DNA from: Desulfonatronospira sp.
GTDB taxonomy: Bacteria; Desulfobacterota; Desulfovibrionia; Desulfovibrionales; Desulfonatronovibrionaceae
Direction of reading: 5' to 3'
DNA: 13,167 nucleotides
Assembly: GCA_003554505.1 (NCBI GenBank)
Contig: PWGS01000103.1
Span: forward strand, 1 to 13,167
A program made the position numbers and the translations under genes. Numbering within the stretch: the first letter of the stretch is position 1; every line of letters starts with the position of its first letter. The notes beneath the pieces are model-generated. The model worked only from the letters and a program-made list of their open reading frames with translations, was not told the DNA's origin and searched no databases. Shown here piece by piece: positions 1 to 7,906 of the stretch.

Positions 1-80
1 AATAGGATGCTTTTTTCACGCACAAATCTTTACAAGGTTCTCTCAGGCAAAATCAATATTAAACACTTAAACAATTCACA

Positions 81-521
81 ATGGTTTTAACTTTACTCAA
101 GATTTCACGGGAAGCCGTTCATCCTGTCTTTGATTCAGATGAGATGAGGTTCTGCTGGAAGGTGAACATGCAGCAGTCCCTGGACGGACATGGGGGGCTG
201 GATCCTTTTCTGTCCAGGTCTTCATTTATTCTGGCCGACTATTTCGGCAGGATCGTCTGGGTGGCCACAAGAGATGCCACCTTCGGGCCGGTTTTCACGG
301 AGATAGACTGCCGCAGAAGACCGCACAGATATCCTTGCAGGGGGCGGCTGGAGATAATCTATGTGGATCACCTCTGCAATGGACAGATTTACTGGCGCTG
401 TTCCTCCTGCAGCGACAAGGGGATAATAGTCGGATGGGAGGGTTCATGCTGGGACATGATGGACAGAGTGCCTGTACATGCCCTTTCCAGGGCCGAGGAG
501 AACCCCGGGCAGGACTTTTGA
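81..521 (+). CDS. Uncharacterised Cys-rich protein with a zinc-ribbon-like C-terminal half
   Basis: The product is 146 residues, soluble, with no signal peptide or membrane segment. Cysteines lie at residues 25, 77, 86, 99, 107, 110 and 123. The C-terminal half has a C-S-S-C knuckle (107-110) followed by G-I-I-V-G-W-E-G and W-D. I recall similar CxxC...GxxxxWxG arrangements in small conserved hypothetical bacterial proteins, but no function is known to me. Zinc binding is inferred from the cysteines only. The ATG at 81 has no visible ribosome site. The in-frame ATG at 168 has a good one (GGAAGG about 5 nt upstream) and would give a 117-residue protein that keeps the whole Cys-rich part, so the start is uncertain. 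The gene converges on tgt with 57 bp between the stops. No intrinsic terminator is evident between them. Confidence 0.6.
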   Translation: MVLTLLKISREAVHPVFDSDEMRFCWKVNMQQSLDGHGGLDPFLSRSSFILADYFGRIVWVATRDATFGPVFTEIDCRRRPHRYPCRGRLEIIYVDHLCNGQIYWRCSSCSDKGIIVGWEGSCWDMMDRVPVHALSRAEENPGQDF

Positions 522-578
522 TTCATTACTGAAGGCTTGTCTGCAGAATCAACTTTTCTTGGACGCATCCTGGAAAAC

Positions 579-1703
<1,125 letters not shown>

Positions 1704-1716
1704 TCAGCAAGCTCCG

Positions 1717-2358
1717 TTAAATGGAAATAAATTTCGGGCAGATATCATACAGCGGACATTCTCCGCACAAGGGTTTCCTGGCCCGGCAGATTTCCCGGCC
1801 CAGAAACACCAGCATGTGATTCAGATCCCCCCAGTCTTCCTGTTCGAATTGTGACATGAGATCCTTTTCAATCTTTTTAGGATCCTGTGACCGGGTTAAC
1901 CCCAGGCGGTTGCATGTCCTTTTTACATGGGTATCCACGGCCACTCCGGCCTTGATGCCGTAGACGCCGTAGAGGACGATATTGGCGGTCTTGCGGGCAA
2001 CCCCGGGCAGGCTCATGAGATCGTCCATGTCCGCAGGAACCCGGCCCTGGAATTTGCCGGTTATGATCTCGGCGGAGTCAATGATATTTCTGGATTTGGT
2101 ACGGAAAAAGCCGGCCGGCCTGATTATCTGCTGTACCTGCTGCGGATCTGCTTTGGAAAGAGATTCTGCGTCCGGCCACCTGGAAAAAAGCTCGGGAGTG
2201 ATTTTGTTCCCCTGGACATCGGTACACTGGGCGGACAGGATGGTGGCCACGAGAAGTTCCCAGGGAGTCCGCCATGTAAGGGCGGTTCCCGGGTCCGGGT
2301 AGCGCTTTCTGAGCCTTTTTATCACTTCCCGGGGCAATGGGGATCGGGTGGTTTTCAC
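1717..2358 (-). CDS. nth: Endonuclease III, base-excision repair DNA glycosylase/AP lyase
   Basis: Nth removes oxidised pyrimidines from DNA and cleaves the abasic site by beta-elimination. The 213-residue protein matches the usual length. The helix-hairpin-helix motif LPGVARKTA carries the catalytic lysine K123, and VDTHVKR carries the catalytic aspartate D142. The C-terminal [4Fe-4S] cluster motif is complete: C191-x6-C198-x2-C201-x5-C207. The start is GTG with only a weak ribosome site, and the gene begins 17 bp after the ispA stop, so translation may depend on coupling to ispA. The spacing of 17 bp (to ispA) and 13 bp (to tgt) supports an operon. Confidence 0.96.
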   Translation of the reverse strand: MKTTRSPLPREVIKRLRKRYPDPGTALTWRTPWELLVATILSAQCTDVQGNKITPELFSRWPDAESLSKADPQQVQQIIRPAGFFRTKSRNIIDSAEIITGKFQGRVPADMDDLMSLPGVARKTANIVLYGVYGIKAGVAVDTHVKRTCNRLGLTRSQDPKKIEKDLMSQFEQEDWGDLNHMLVFLGREICRARKPLCGECPLYDICPKFISI

Positions 2359-2375
2359 GGGGTCCGGTCCGGTTT

Positions 2376-3272
2376 TCAGCTTGCCCTGTCCACGATATAC
2401 TGGGCCAGCATGTACAGAAACTCTTTGCTCGGACCCTGGTAATCATTGAGGCAGGCCTTTGCCTCGTCAGCTGCTGCCTGGGCCAGGTCCCGGCTCTTTT
2501 CCAGCCCCAGGAACCTGGGATATGTGGATTTGTTCACTGATTCGTCGCTTCCCACGGGTTTGCCCAGGGATATTTCGTCACCTGTCACATCCAGGATATC
2601 ATCGACAATCTGGAAGGCCAGGCCGATGTTGCTGCCGAAACTGGAAGCATTCCGGGTATCCCTCCCCTTTTCAGGATCCGAACCGGCAAGTATTGCTCCG
2701 CTGCAGCATGCAGCCCTCAAGAGGGCCCCGGTCTTCATGGCGTGCATGCCTTTGAGATCCTGAAGCTCCATACTTTCCCGGCCTGTGGCGCGCATATCCA
2801 TGCACTGCCCCCCTACCATGCCCGACGGTCCGGCTGCTTCGGCAACATGACCAACGGCAGCCAGAACATTTTTTGCCGGAAAAGGGGCTTTAAGCATCAT
2901 GGTGAAAGCCTGGGTCAAAAGGCCGTCTCCGGCCAGTATGGCCAGGGCCTCTCCGAATTTTTTGTGGCTGGTGGGCTTGCCCCGCCTCAAGTCATCATTG
3001 TCCATTGCCGGGAGGTCATCGTGTACAAGGGAGTATGTATGGATCATTTCCAGACCGGATGCAAAGGGCAGGATATCTTTTGCGGATGCCCCGGTCATCT
3101 CCCCCCAGGCCAGGCAGAGTACAGGTCTGACTCTTTTCCCTCCGGCCATGAGACTGTATTCCATGGCTTCCTGCAGTTCACCGGGAACCCCTTCAAGCTG
3201 CAGGCAGCTTTCCAGATACTTTTCCACCTCGCTTGCCCTGGCAGCCAGTTCCTGCCTGAACTCCTTACTCAT
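2376..3272 (-). CDS. ispA: Short-chain trans-prenyl diphosphate synthase (farnesyl/geranylgeranyl type)
   Basis: The enzyme condenses isopentenyl diphosphate with allylic diphosphates to give C15 (or C20) prenyl diphosphate for quinone side chains, undecaprenyl carriers and similar products. Both Asp-rich motifs are intact: first DDLPAMD at residues 85-91, followed by DDLRRGKPTSH, and second FQIVDDILD with D224-D228. The ATG at 3272 is preferred over the longer frame opening at 3296: it gives 298 residues, the family's usual length, and an N-terminus of the expected MSKEFRQEL type. It also has AGAGG 5 nt upstream and overlaps the end of xseB in an ATGAGTAA arrangement that suggests translational coupling. 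Chain-length specificity (C15 or C20) cannot be settled by eye. The common partner dxs does not follow; nth does. Confidence 0.95.
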   Translation of the reverse strand: MSKEFRQELAARASEVEKYLESCLQLEGVPGELQEAMEYSLMAGGKRVRPVLCLAWGEMTGASAKDILPFASGLEMIHTYSLVHDDLPAMDNDDLRRGKPTSHKKFGEALAILAGDGLLTQAFTMMLKAPFPAKNVLAAVGHVAEAAGPSGMVGGQCMDMRATGRESMELQDLKGMHAMKTGALLRAACCSGAILAGSDPEKGRDTRNASSFGSNIGLAFQIVDDILDVTGDEISLGKPVGSDESVNKSTYPRFLGLEKSRDLAQAAADEAKACLNDYQGPSKEFLYMLAQYIVDRAS

Positions 3273-3483
3273 CATCCCCTCTTGGTGCTTGGACATCCTC
3301 GGCCAGAACAGTGATCTCGTGCCTTGCTTTTTCCAGTTGTTCCCGGCAGGCCCTGGTGATTTCCATACCCTCTTTGAAAAGCTGCACGCCTTTTTCCAGG
3401 GGCAGTTCCTTCTTCTCCAGCTCCTGCACGATTTTTTGCAGTCTCTGTACTTTCTTGTCGAAATCTCCCTGTTTAGCGGGCAT
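3265..3483 (-). CDS. xseB: Exonuclease VII small subunit
   Basis: XseB is the small helical subunit that decorates XseA in exonuclease VII, which degrades single-stranded DNA to oligonucleotides. The 72-residue product has the family pattern F-D-x-x-V-x-x-L-x-x-I-V-x-x-L-E near the N-terminus, then L-P-L-E-x-G-V-x-L-F-x-E-G and a second helix. The ribosome site AAAGGA (3491-3496) is 7 nt from the ATG. Its first base is also the last base of the inverted-repeat element's terminal repeat. The gene overlaps ispA by 8 bp. xseA is not in the window. Confidence 0.94.
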   Translation of the reverse strand: MPAKQGDFDKKVQRLQKIVQELEKKELPLEKGVQLFKEGMEITRACREQLEKARHEITVLAEDVQAPRGDDE

Positions 3484-3495
3484 ATAAGTATCCTT

Positions 3496-3691
3496 TAATT
3501 AGTTTCCATCCGGAAACGGTTCTTTTTCCTTTTGGCGGCGTCAATCTGCACAATTATTCGTCACCGTATTAAGATACGCCTCCTCATAATTGCTTGATTT
3601 CCTTGCCAAAAGAAAAAATTTCTCGTTTCCGGAAAGAAAACCAATAGCTTCGACATCCGGAAAGAAAGACTTTCCGGATGGAAACTAATTA
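3496..3691 (-). repeat. 196-bp non-coding element with 21-bp terminal inverted repeats, copy 1 (complete)
   Basis: The ends, 3496-3516 and 3671-3691, are perfect 21-bp inverted repeats starting TAATTAGTTTCCATCC. Read on the minus strand, the element matches 12999-13167 at about 93% (12 differences in 169 bp, no gaps). Its internal complementary arms are: a hairpin at 3654-3680 (11-bp stem, 5-nt loop); long arms 3523-3536 with 3605-3618; arms CAATTAT 3551-3557 with ATAATTG 3586-3592; and a small CGTAT/ATACG hairpin at 3565-3578. CCGGAAA/TTTCCGG recurs at both ends and twice inside. There is no meaningful open reading frame. The termini allow a TA target duplication, as in IS630/Tc1-type MITEs, but that assignment is inference. 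A structured RNA is the alternative. Confidence 0.85.
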
Positions 3692-3867
3692 TGGCTGCCG
3701 GGATGGAAACTATTTACGAAAATATTGTCAAGTTTTTTCTTCAGGGTTAACAACATGTTAAGATAATTTGGTTTTTTCTGACGCCATATTTTTCGTGACT
3801 ATTTTTCAAACCCTGCACTTGGCAGTCATCCGGGACGAAACCAGAGTTTCGCAGCAGTACCGGACAC
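3692..3867. other. Non-coding spacer between the element and the larC stop
   Basis: I see no gene in this AT-rich stretch. On the minus strand it holds a TTGACA hexamer (3726-3731), but no good -10 box lies at the right distance, so a promoter for xseB is not supported beyond that. At 3701-3712 there is a 12-bp match to the element's terminal repeat, listed separately. No clear intrinsic terminator for larC was found. Confidence 0.5.
3701..3712. repeat. Solo partial copy of the element's terminal repeat
   Basis: GGATGGAAACTA repeats 12 bp of the right terminal repeat (3671-3691) in the same orientation, 9 bp beyond the end of copy 1. It may be a remnant of an older or nested insertion, or chance in AT-rich DNA. 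It is short, so confidence is limited. Confidence 0.4.
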
Positions 3868-5028
3868 TTATCTTTCAGCCTCCCCTTTTCCTGAAAGCCG
3901 GATCTGGACCACGGACTCTTTGCCTCTGTCTGCCAGGTTCAAAAGATCATTCATTTCCGGACGCACATAACTTCTGCCGTCAAGAAAAATCTCTTTGGCC
4001 TGAACATCCCGGTTTTTAAGCTTGACCCCGGTACTTCTGCGTGGGAGCAAAAAGCGTTCCTGGAGCTGCACCCTTATTCCCAGGGTGAGGGAATGTCTGA
4101 AGAAAGCATCCTGTACACTGCTTAGATTATCCGGTCTGCACATAACCTGCACCTGGCAGCCGGGCCGGTTCTTTTTCATTGTCCCGGGCAGGTGGATCAC
4201 ATCCAGGGCTCCGGCCTGCATCATGCTCTCCAGGAAAACGCCCAGTTCTTCCCCTGTAAGATGGTCAATATTGGTGGTAAGCAACCAGACCTTGTCCTGA
4301 TCATAGCTTTCCTGGCTTTCTTCCGTCTCTGCCAGAAAGACCCGCAGTCCGTTAAAGCCCTCCTGCTTTTCACCGAATCCGGTTCCAGACTTTTTCAGGG
4401 TTCCCCGGAACCCGGAACTGTATTCCTGCACCAGTTGATCCAGAAGCAAGGCACCGGTAGGAGTAATGATTTCCCACTCATACCCGGACGGTTTTATTTT
4501 TTTGTCCTGAAGCAGCATGGCCGTAGCCGGAGCAGGCAGGGGAAGTTCACCGTGGGCGGGCTGAACTCTTCCCGTGAACCAGGGTACAGTTGAAGCGCTT
4601 ACGCGCCGCACACCCAGCTGCTCCAGCCCAAAGAAGGCTCCGACAATATCCATGAGTGTATCCAGGGCCCCTACTTCGTGAAAATGCACCCGCTCAACGT
4701 CCATGCCGTGCACCAGAGCCTCCACCCGGGCCAGCCGCTCAAAGGCACGTATTGACCCGGTTTCAACCTCTTCTGAAACAGGCAGTCTGTTCAGCAAAGC
4801 ATGAATTTCCCGGAGCAGTCTCAAGGGTTGGTCATGATCCCAGCTGAAATCCGCTTTTTTGCCCTGTATACCGTTCCTGGTCTCCGGGGAAAATTTCATC
4901 TTGACTCCCAGACCGAGGCTGTTAAACGCTTTTTCAAGAGGGATGAAGTCCACTCCCAGGTCTGAAAGGGCTGAGACAAACATATCGCCGCTGATCCCGT
5001 ATTCCAGATCCAAGTACAGTAAAGACAT
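3868..5028 (-). CDS. larC: Nickel-pincer cofactor biosynthesis protein (nickel insertion)
   Basis: LarC is the CTP-dependent nickel insertase (cyclometallase) that completes the nickel-pincer nucleotide cofactor of lactate racemase LarA and related enzymes. Family signatures in the 386-residue product are LYLDLEYGISGDMF near the N-terminus, VHFHEVGALDTLMDIVG (about 113-130), P-A-H-G-E-L-P-L-P-A-P-A-T (about 157-169) and ITPTGALLLDQL (about 188-198). The C-terminal half includes TTNIDHLTGEELG. The frame opens at 5118, but the ATG at 5028 is chosen: it has GGAG about 6 nt upstream, and the first 30 residues of the longer form do not resemble the family. The gene is one unbroken frame, unlike the lactobacilli in which larC is split by a programmed frameshift. 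The N-terminal half lacks the long His-rich stretch seen in many LarC proteins. larA, larB and larE are not in the window. Confidence 0.9.
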   Translation of the reverse strand: MSLLYLDLEYGISGDMFVSALSDLGVDFIPLEKAFNSLGLGVKMKFSPETRNGIQGKKADFSWDHDQPLRLLREIHALLNRLPVSEEVETGSIRAFERLARVEALVHGMDVERVHFHEVGALDTLMDIVGAFFGLEQLGVRRVSASTVPWFTGRVQPAHGELPLPAPATAMLLQDKKIKPSGYEWEIITPTGALLLDQLVQEYSSGFRGTLKKSGTGFGEKQEGFNGLRVFLAETEESQESYDQDKVWLLTTNIDHLTGEELGVFLESMMQAGALDVIHLPGTMKKNRPGCQVQVMCRPDNLSSVQDAFFRHSLTLGIRVQLQERFLLPRRSTGVKLKNRDVQAKEIFLDGRSYVRPEMNDLLNLADRGKESVVQIRLSGKGEAER

Positions 5029-5116
5029 GCAATCTCCGTGGGTTGAAATGACCAACGATACGCTACACTCGCGCTGCGGGCGGGCCCAGCCCTGGAAGGA
5101 CCGCTGTATGAAAAAC

Positions 5117-5129
5117 ATTATACATTATA
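5117..5129 (-). promoter_or_regulatory. Candidate -10 boxes for larC
   Basis: Two consensus TATAAT hexamers lie on the minus strand (5117-5122 and 5124-5129), about 90 nt upstream of the larC start, in the larC/PspC-gene divergent region. Neither has a convincing -35 box at 16-18 bp, so this is only a candidate. Confidence 0.3.
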
Positions 5130-5155
5130 ACTGTCGCCCGGCCACTGAATAAAAA

Positions 5156-5587
5156 ATGCTCAAGGCACAAAAAAGAGTTCAAGACGCCCTCCTGGGAGGG
5201 GTGCTGGCTGGACTGGCTCATCACTGGCAAATCAGCAAGTCCTTGTTGCGTATTGTATTTTTCCTGGCGTTTGTTTTGTTGAATTTCATACCCTTTATGG
5301 GCTGGTCGGCATCCATGGCTCCGGTACTTCTGTATGTTCTGTTGTGGCTGGCAATGCCTGAGCCCTCCGGTAAGCTTACAGAAAAGGAACTGGAAAACAA
5401 GGCCGCCAGAACCAAGACCTTTTACAATTACCCCATGCTGGGCGTCGTGCTCAACCTGGTCCCCTTTTTGTTTTTGGCCCTTTTTAACCCGGATCAACTG
5501 TACATGCTTCTTCTGACCGTTCCCGCATTTGTTCTTCTCCTGCCCGCAACCCTCTTTATCATAACCGGGATAATTAAGGCAGCATAG
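5156..5587 (+). CDS. PspC-domain small membrane protein
   Basis: The 143-residue product begins with a PspC-like domain (about residues 6-70): a basic start, L-G-G-V-L-A-G-L-A-H-H-W-Q-I-S, L-L-R-I-V-F-F-L, and a hydrophobic run ending L-L-Y-V-L-L-W-L-A-M-P-E. A short charged linker (about 70-90) follows, then two more strongly hydrophobic segments. PspC proteins are inner-membrane proteins best known from the phage-shock envelope-stress response, where PspC works with PspB to relieve PspA. No pspA, pspB or pspF is nearby, so a phage-shock role is unproven and I give no gene symbol. The ATG has no clear ribosome site upstream. The gene stands alone, divergent from larC. Confidence 0.75.
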   Translation: MLKAQKRVQDALLGGVLAGLAHHWQISKSLLRIVFFLAFVLLNFIPFMGWSASMAPVLLYVLLWLAMPEPSGKLTEKELENKAARTKTFYNYPMLGVVLNLVPFLFLALFNPDQLYMLLLTVPAFVLLLPATLFIITGIIKAA

Positions 5588-5897
5588 CCATCCTTGTGTG
5601 CCGGCGTGCCTGATCAACAGGTGAACGGTAAAATTTTTGCGTTGAAAGGCATCCCTTGCACTGACTTCACTGCCGTTCTTTTCAGACATCCTTATATACT
5701 TTTTGTGTCCGTTTACCTAAAACTGGATGCATCACAAAAAATCTCTTAATATTCTGATATACAAAAGATGCCCTGGCAGCAATACTGCCTTTCTTTGCCT
5801 TTAAATTATTACTCAAACTTTACGGTGTTTTTCTCCAGCCTTCCTGCCTTTATGGCACGCATGGAGCTTTCCAACAACTCTGTTGAAGAGGACAAGA
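5588..5897. other. Non-coding leader region upstream of the regulatory/symporter cassette
   Basis: No gene is supported in these 310 bases. From left to right it contains: a near-consensus TATACT hexamer at 5695-5700 without a recognisable -35 box; an 8-bp inverted repeat TTTTTGTG/CACAAAAA (5700-5707 and 5733-5740) with a 25-bp gap; a short GC-rich hairpin followed by T-rich sequence (5775-5797); and the ribosome site AGAGGA (5887-5892) of the next gene. The promoter of the cassette is probably here, but I cannot place it with confidence. Confidence 0.45.
5775..5797 (+). terminator. Weak terminator-like hairpin
   Basis: GGCAG (5775-5779), loop CAATA, CTGCC (5785-5789), then TTTCTTTG. The stem is only 5 bp and the T tract is interrupted. 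It could end the PspC-gene transcript or act as an attenuator in the leader of the downstream cassette. Confidence 0.3.
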
Positions 5898-7835
5898 ATG
5901 TTTGGACAGAAAAAAGAAGGCCTGCAGGCCCATGACCCGGATATGGTGGTGGACTTTCTACAGGGCATACTCCCCTTTAAAGAACTGGATCACAATACCC
6001 TGGTAAATCTGGCCAAGAGCGCTAATGTGGATTTTTATCCCAAAGGCACCAGAGTGCTCACCCAGGACGTGTCTGAAGTCAACTATGTTTACTTGATTCA
6101 GAAAGGCGGTGTCAAAATCTACCTCCAGGACCAGGCCGGGGACACGAGTCTCAAGGACTACCGAGGGGAAGGCTCTGTTTTCGGCGCCCTGGCCGTGATC
6201 CGGGGAGCCAGGGCCAGCATGACTGTAGAGGCTGTGGAGGATACTTTCTGCTTTTTATTCCCCAAAAAATCTTTCCTGGAACTTCTGCAGACATATCCTG
6301 GATTTGCCCAGCATTATCTCAAGGTTTTCTCCAGGGACTATGTCCAGAAGTCACTGGATGAACTGCGCAAGGAAAGACTTACCCCCAAGACTGAAGGATC
6401 CCTTTACCTGTTTACGGTAAAGGTCAATGACATTATCCGCAAAAAGCCGGAAATAATCACCCCTGTCCAGAGCGTGCAGCAGGCGTCTCAGCGTATGTCG
6501 GATCTGAACATAGGGTCTTTGCTTATCCGGGATGAATACGGGAAGATCTCCGGGATCATCACGGACAAGGATATACGCTCCAAGGTAGTGGCCCGGCGGA
6601 TGCCCTACTCCACAGAAGTGGAAAAGGTTATGAGTTCGCCGGTCAAGACCATACCGGCGCAGAGGGTCTGTTTCGATGCCCTCCTGGACATGATGAGCAA
6701 CAGAATTCATCACCTGGCGGTTCAGGACGGAGACAGGATCATCGGAGTAATTACAAGTCACGACATCCTGGTACTGCAGGGCGAATCCCCTGTTTATCTT
6801 TTCAAGGAGATAATGCACCAGAACAGGATCGAAAGACTTTACGAGCTTTCCCTGAAAGTTCCCCTGGTAGTGCGCCCCCTCATTGAAGAAGGGGCCAAGG
6901 CCAATAATATAACCAGGATGATCACCATACTCAACGATCTTATTCTGGCAAGACTTCTGACACTGCTCCAGGAGCAGCTGGGCCCGCCTCCGGTGCCTTT
7001 CTGCTGGCTGCTCATGGGCAGTGAAGGGCGAAAGGAGCAGACTTTCCGCACGGATCAGGATAATGCCCTGGTCTATCAGGACCCCGAAGATGAAGAGCAG
7101 AAAAAGAAGGCGGAAACATATTTTGAAAAATTCGGACAGGAAGCCATAAACCACCTGGTCAAATGCGGCTATCCCCTGTGCCAGGGAGGAAATATGGCTT
7201 CCAACCCCAAATGGCGGCAACCCCTGTCCGTATGGAAAAAATATTTCACCAGGTGGGTAAACAGACCCGAGCCCGAAGAGGGCCTGAATTCAACCATATT
7301 TTTTGATTTTCGCCCTGCATACGGCGATATGGAGCTGGGCCAGCAGCTCAAGGATGAGCTGCAGAGTCTGGTAAAAGGAAAGGATATGTTTCTGCGGTAT
7401 CTGGCCCAGGACTGTTTTCGAACCAAGCCCCCCTTAAGTTTTTTCAAAAACTTCATTGTGGACCGGGATGGAGAGCATAAAAACCGTCTGGACCTCAAGG
7501 CCAGAGGGCTTGTCCCCTTCTGGGACTTTGCCCGGGTCATGGCTTTGAAGCACGGCATAATGGAAACCAATACCCTGGAAAGGCTGGAGATTCTGGACCG
7601 GGAAGGACACATGCCCCACAACCTGTTTGTGCGGGCCAGGGAATCCTATGAATTTCAGATGCAGCTTAGATTCGTCAACCAGCTAAAGCTCATGGAAGCC
7701 GGAGAACAGCCGCACAATTATATTGATCCAGCAGAGCTGAGCGACCTGGAAAAACAGACCCTGAAAGGGGCTTTTTCAGTCATCAGCAACCTGCAAAGCT
7801 TCCTCAAGGAAACTTTCAAGCTGAACATGGGTTGA
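5898..7835 (+). CDS. Regulatory nucleotidyltransferase: cNMP-binding, CBS pair and DUF294 domains
   Basis: The cytosolic protein has 645 residues. Domain order: a cyclic-nucleotide-binding/Crp-like effector fold (about 15-140, with Y-P-K-G-T-R-V-L and the G-E-G-S-V-F-G-A-L turn); two CBS domains (about 183-232 and 243-297, with G-I-I-T-D-K-D-I-R and G-V-I-T-S-H-D-I-L); a DUF294 nucleotidyltransferase domain related to GlnD (about 330-470); and the helical DUF294 C-terminal domain to the end. The nucleotidyltransferase signature G-S-E-G-R-K-E-Q with D-Q-D (D386 and D388) and a later D470 in F-F-D-F-R-P are present, so it may be active. There is no DNA-binding domain. A TTG at 5883 opens the frame, but the ATG at 5898 has AGAGGA 5 nt upstream and is preferred. 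Homologues often sit beside Na+/solute symporters. Ligand and target are unknown; control of the symporter is inferred from position. Confidence 0.9.
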   Translation: MFGQKKEGLQAHDPDMVVDFLQGILPFKELDHNTLVNLAKSANVDFYPKGTRVLTQDVSEVNYVYLIQKGGVKIYLQDQAGDTSLKDYRGEGSVFGALAVIRGARASMTVEAVEDTFCFLFPKKSFLELLQTYPGFAQHYLKVFSRDYVQKSLDELRKERLTPKTEGSLYLFTVKVNDIIRKKPEIITPVQSVQQASQRMSDLNIGSLLIRDEYGKISGIITDKDIRSKVVARRMPYSTEVEKVMSSPVKTIPAQRVCFDALLDMMSNRIHHLAVQDGDRIIGVITSHDILVLQGESPVYLFKEIMHQNRIERLYELSLKVPLVVRPLIEEGAKANNITRMITILNDLILARLLTLLQEQLGPPPVPFCWLLMGSEGRKEQTFRTDQDNALVYQDPEDEEQKKKAETYFEKFGQEAINHLVKCGYPLCQGGNMASNPKWRQPLSVWKKYFTRWVNRPEPEEGLNSTIFFDFRPAYGDMELGQQLKDELQSLVKGKDMFLRYLAQDCFRTKPPLSFFKNFIVDRDGEHKNRLDLKARGLVPFWDFARVMALKHGIMETNTLERLEILDREGHMPHNLFVRARESYEFQMQLRFVNQLKLMEAGEQPHNYIDPAELSDLEKQTLKGAFSVISNLQSFLKETFKLNMG

Positions 7836-7906
7836 TTGATCCCGGTGACCGTATGGCCTGGGGACCCTCCAACTGCTTAAAACGGTGGTAATAAGCGAGG
7901 TAATAC

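Noticed and set aside
3496..3691. CRISPR array or integron attC site
   Set aside because: There are only two dispersed copies, with no regularly spaced direct repeats, no cas or integrase genes, and 21-bp terminal inverted repeats that fit a MITE-like or RNA element better.
3726..3731. TTGACA as a -35 box of an xseB promoter
   Set aside because: At 15-18 bp spacing the -10 position reads TTCCAT or similar, far from TATAAT.
5029..5118. Thirty-residue N-terminal extension of LarC
   Set aside because: The added residues do not match the family, and the internal ATG at 5028 has a GGAG ribosome site and yields the expected N-terminus.
5063..5689. Minus-strand 208-codon frame over the PspC-like gene
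   Set aside because: Low-complexity Gln/Gly/Lys-rich composition and overlap with a clear PspC domain on the plus strand mark it as a shadow frame.
6351..7220. Minus-strand 289-codon frame inside the DUF294 gene
   Set aside because: The plus strand encodes the CBS and nucleotidyltransferase motifs here; the minus frame has no recognisable domain.
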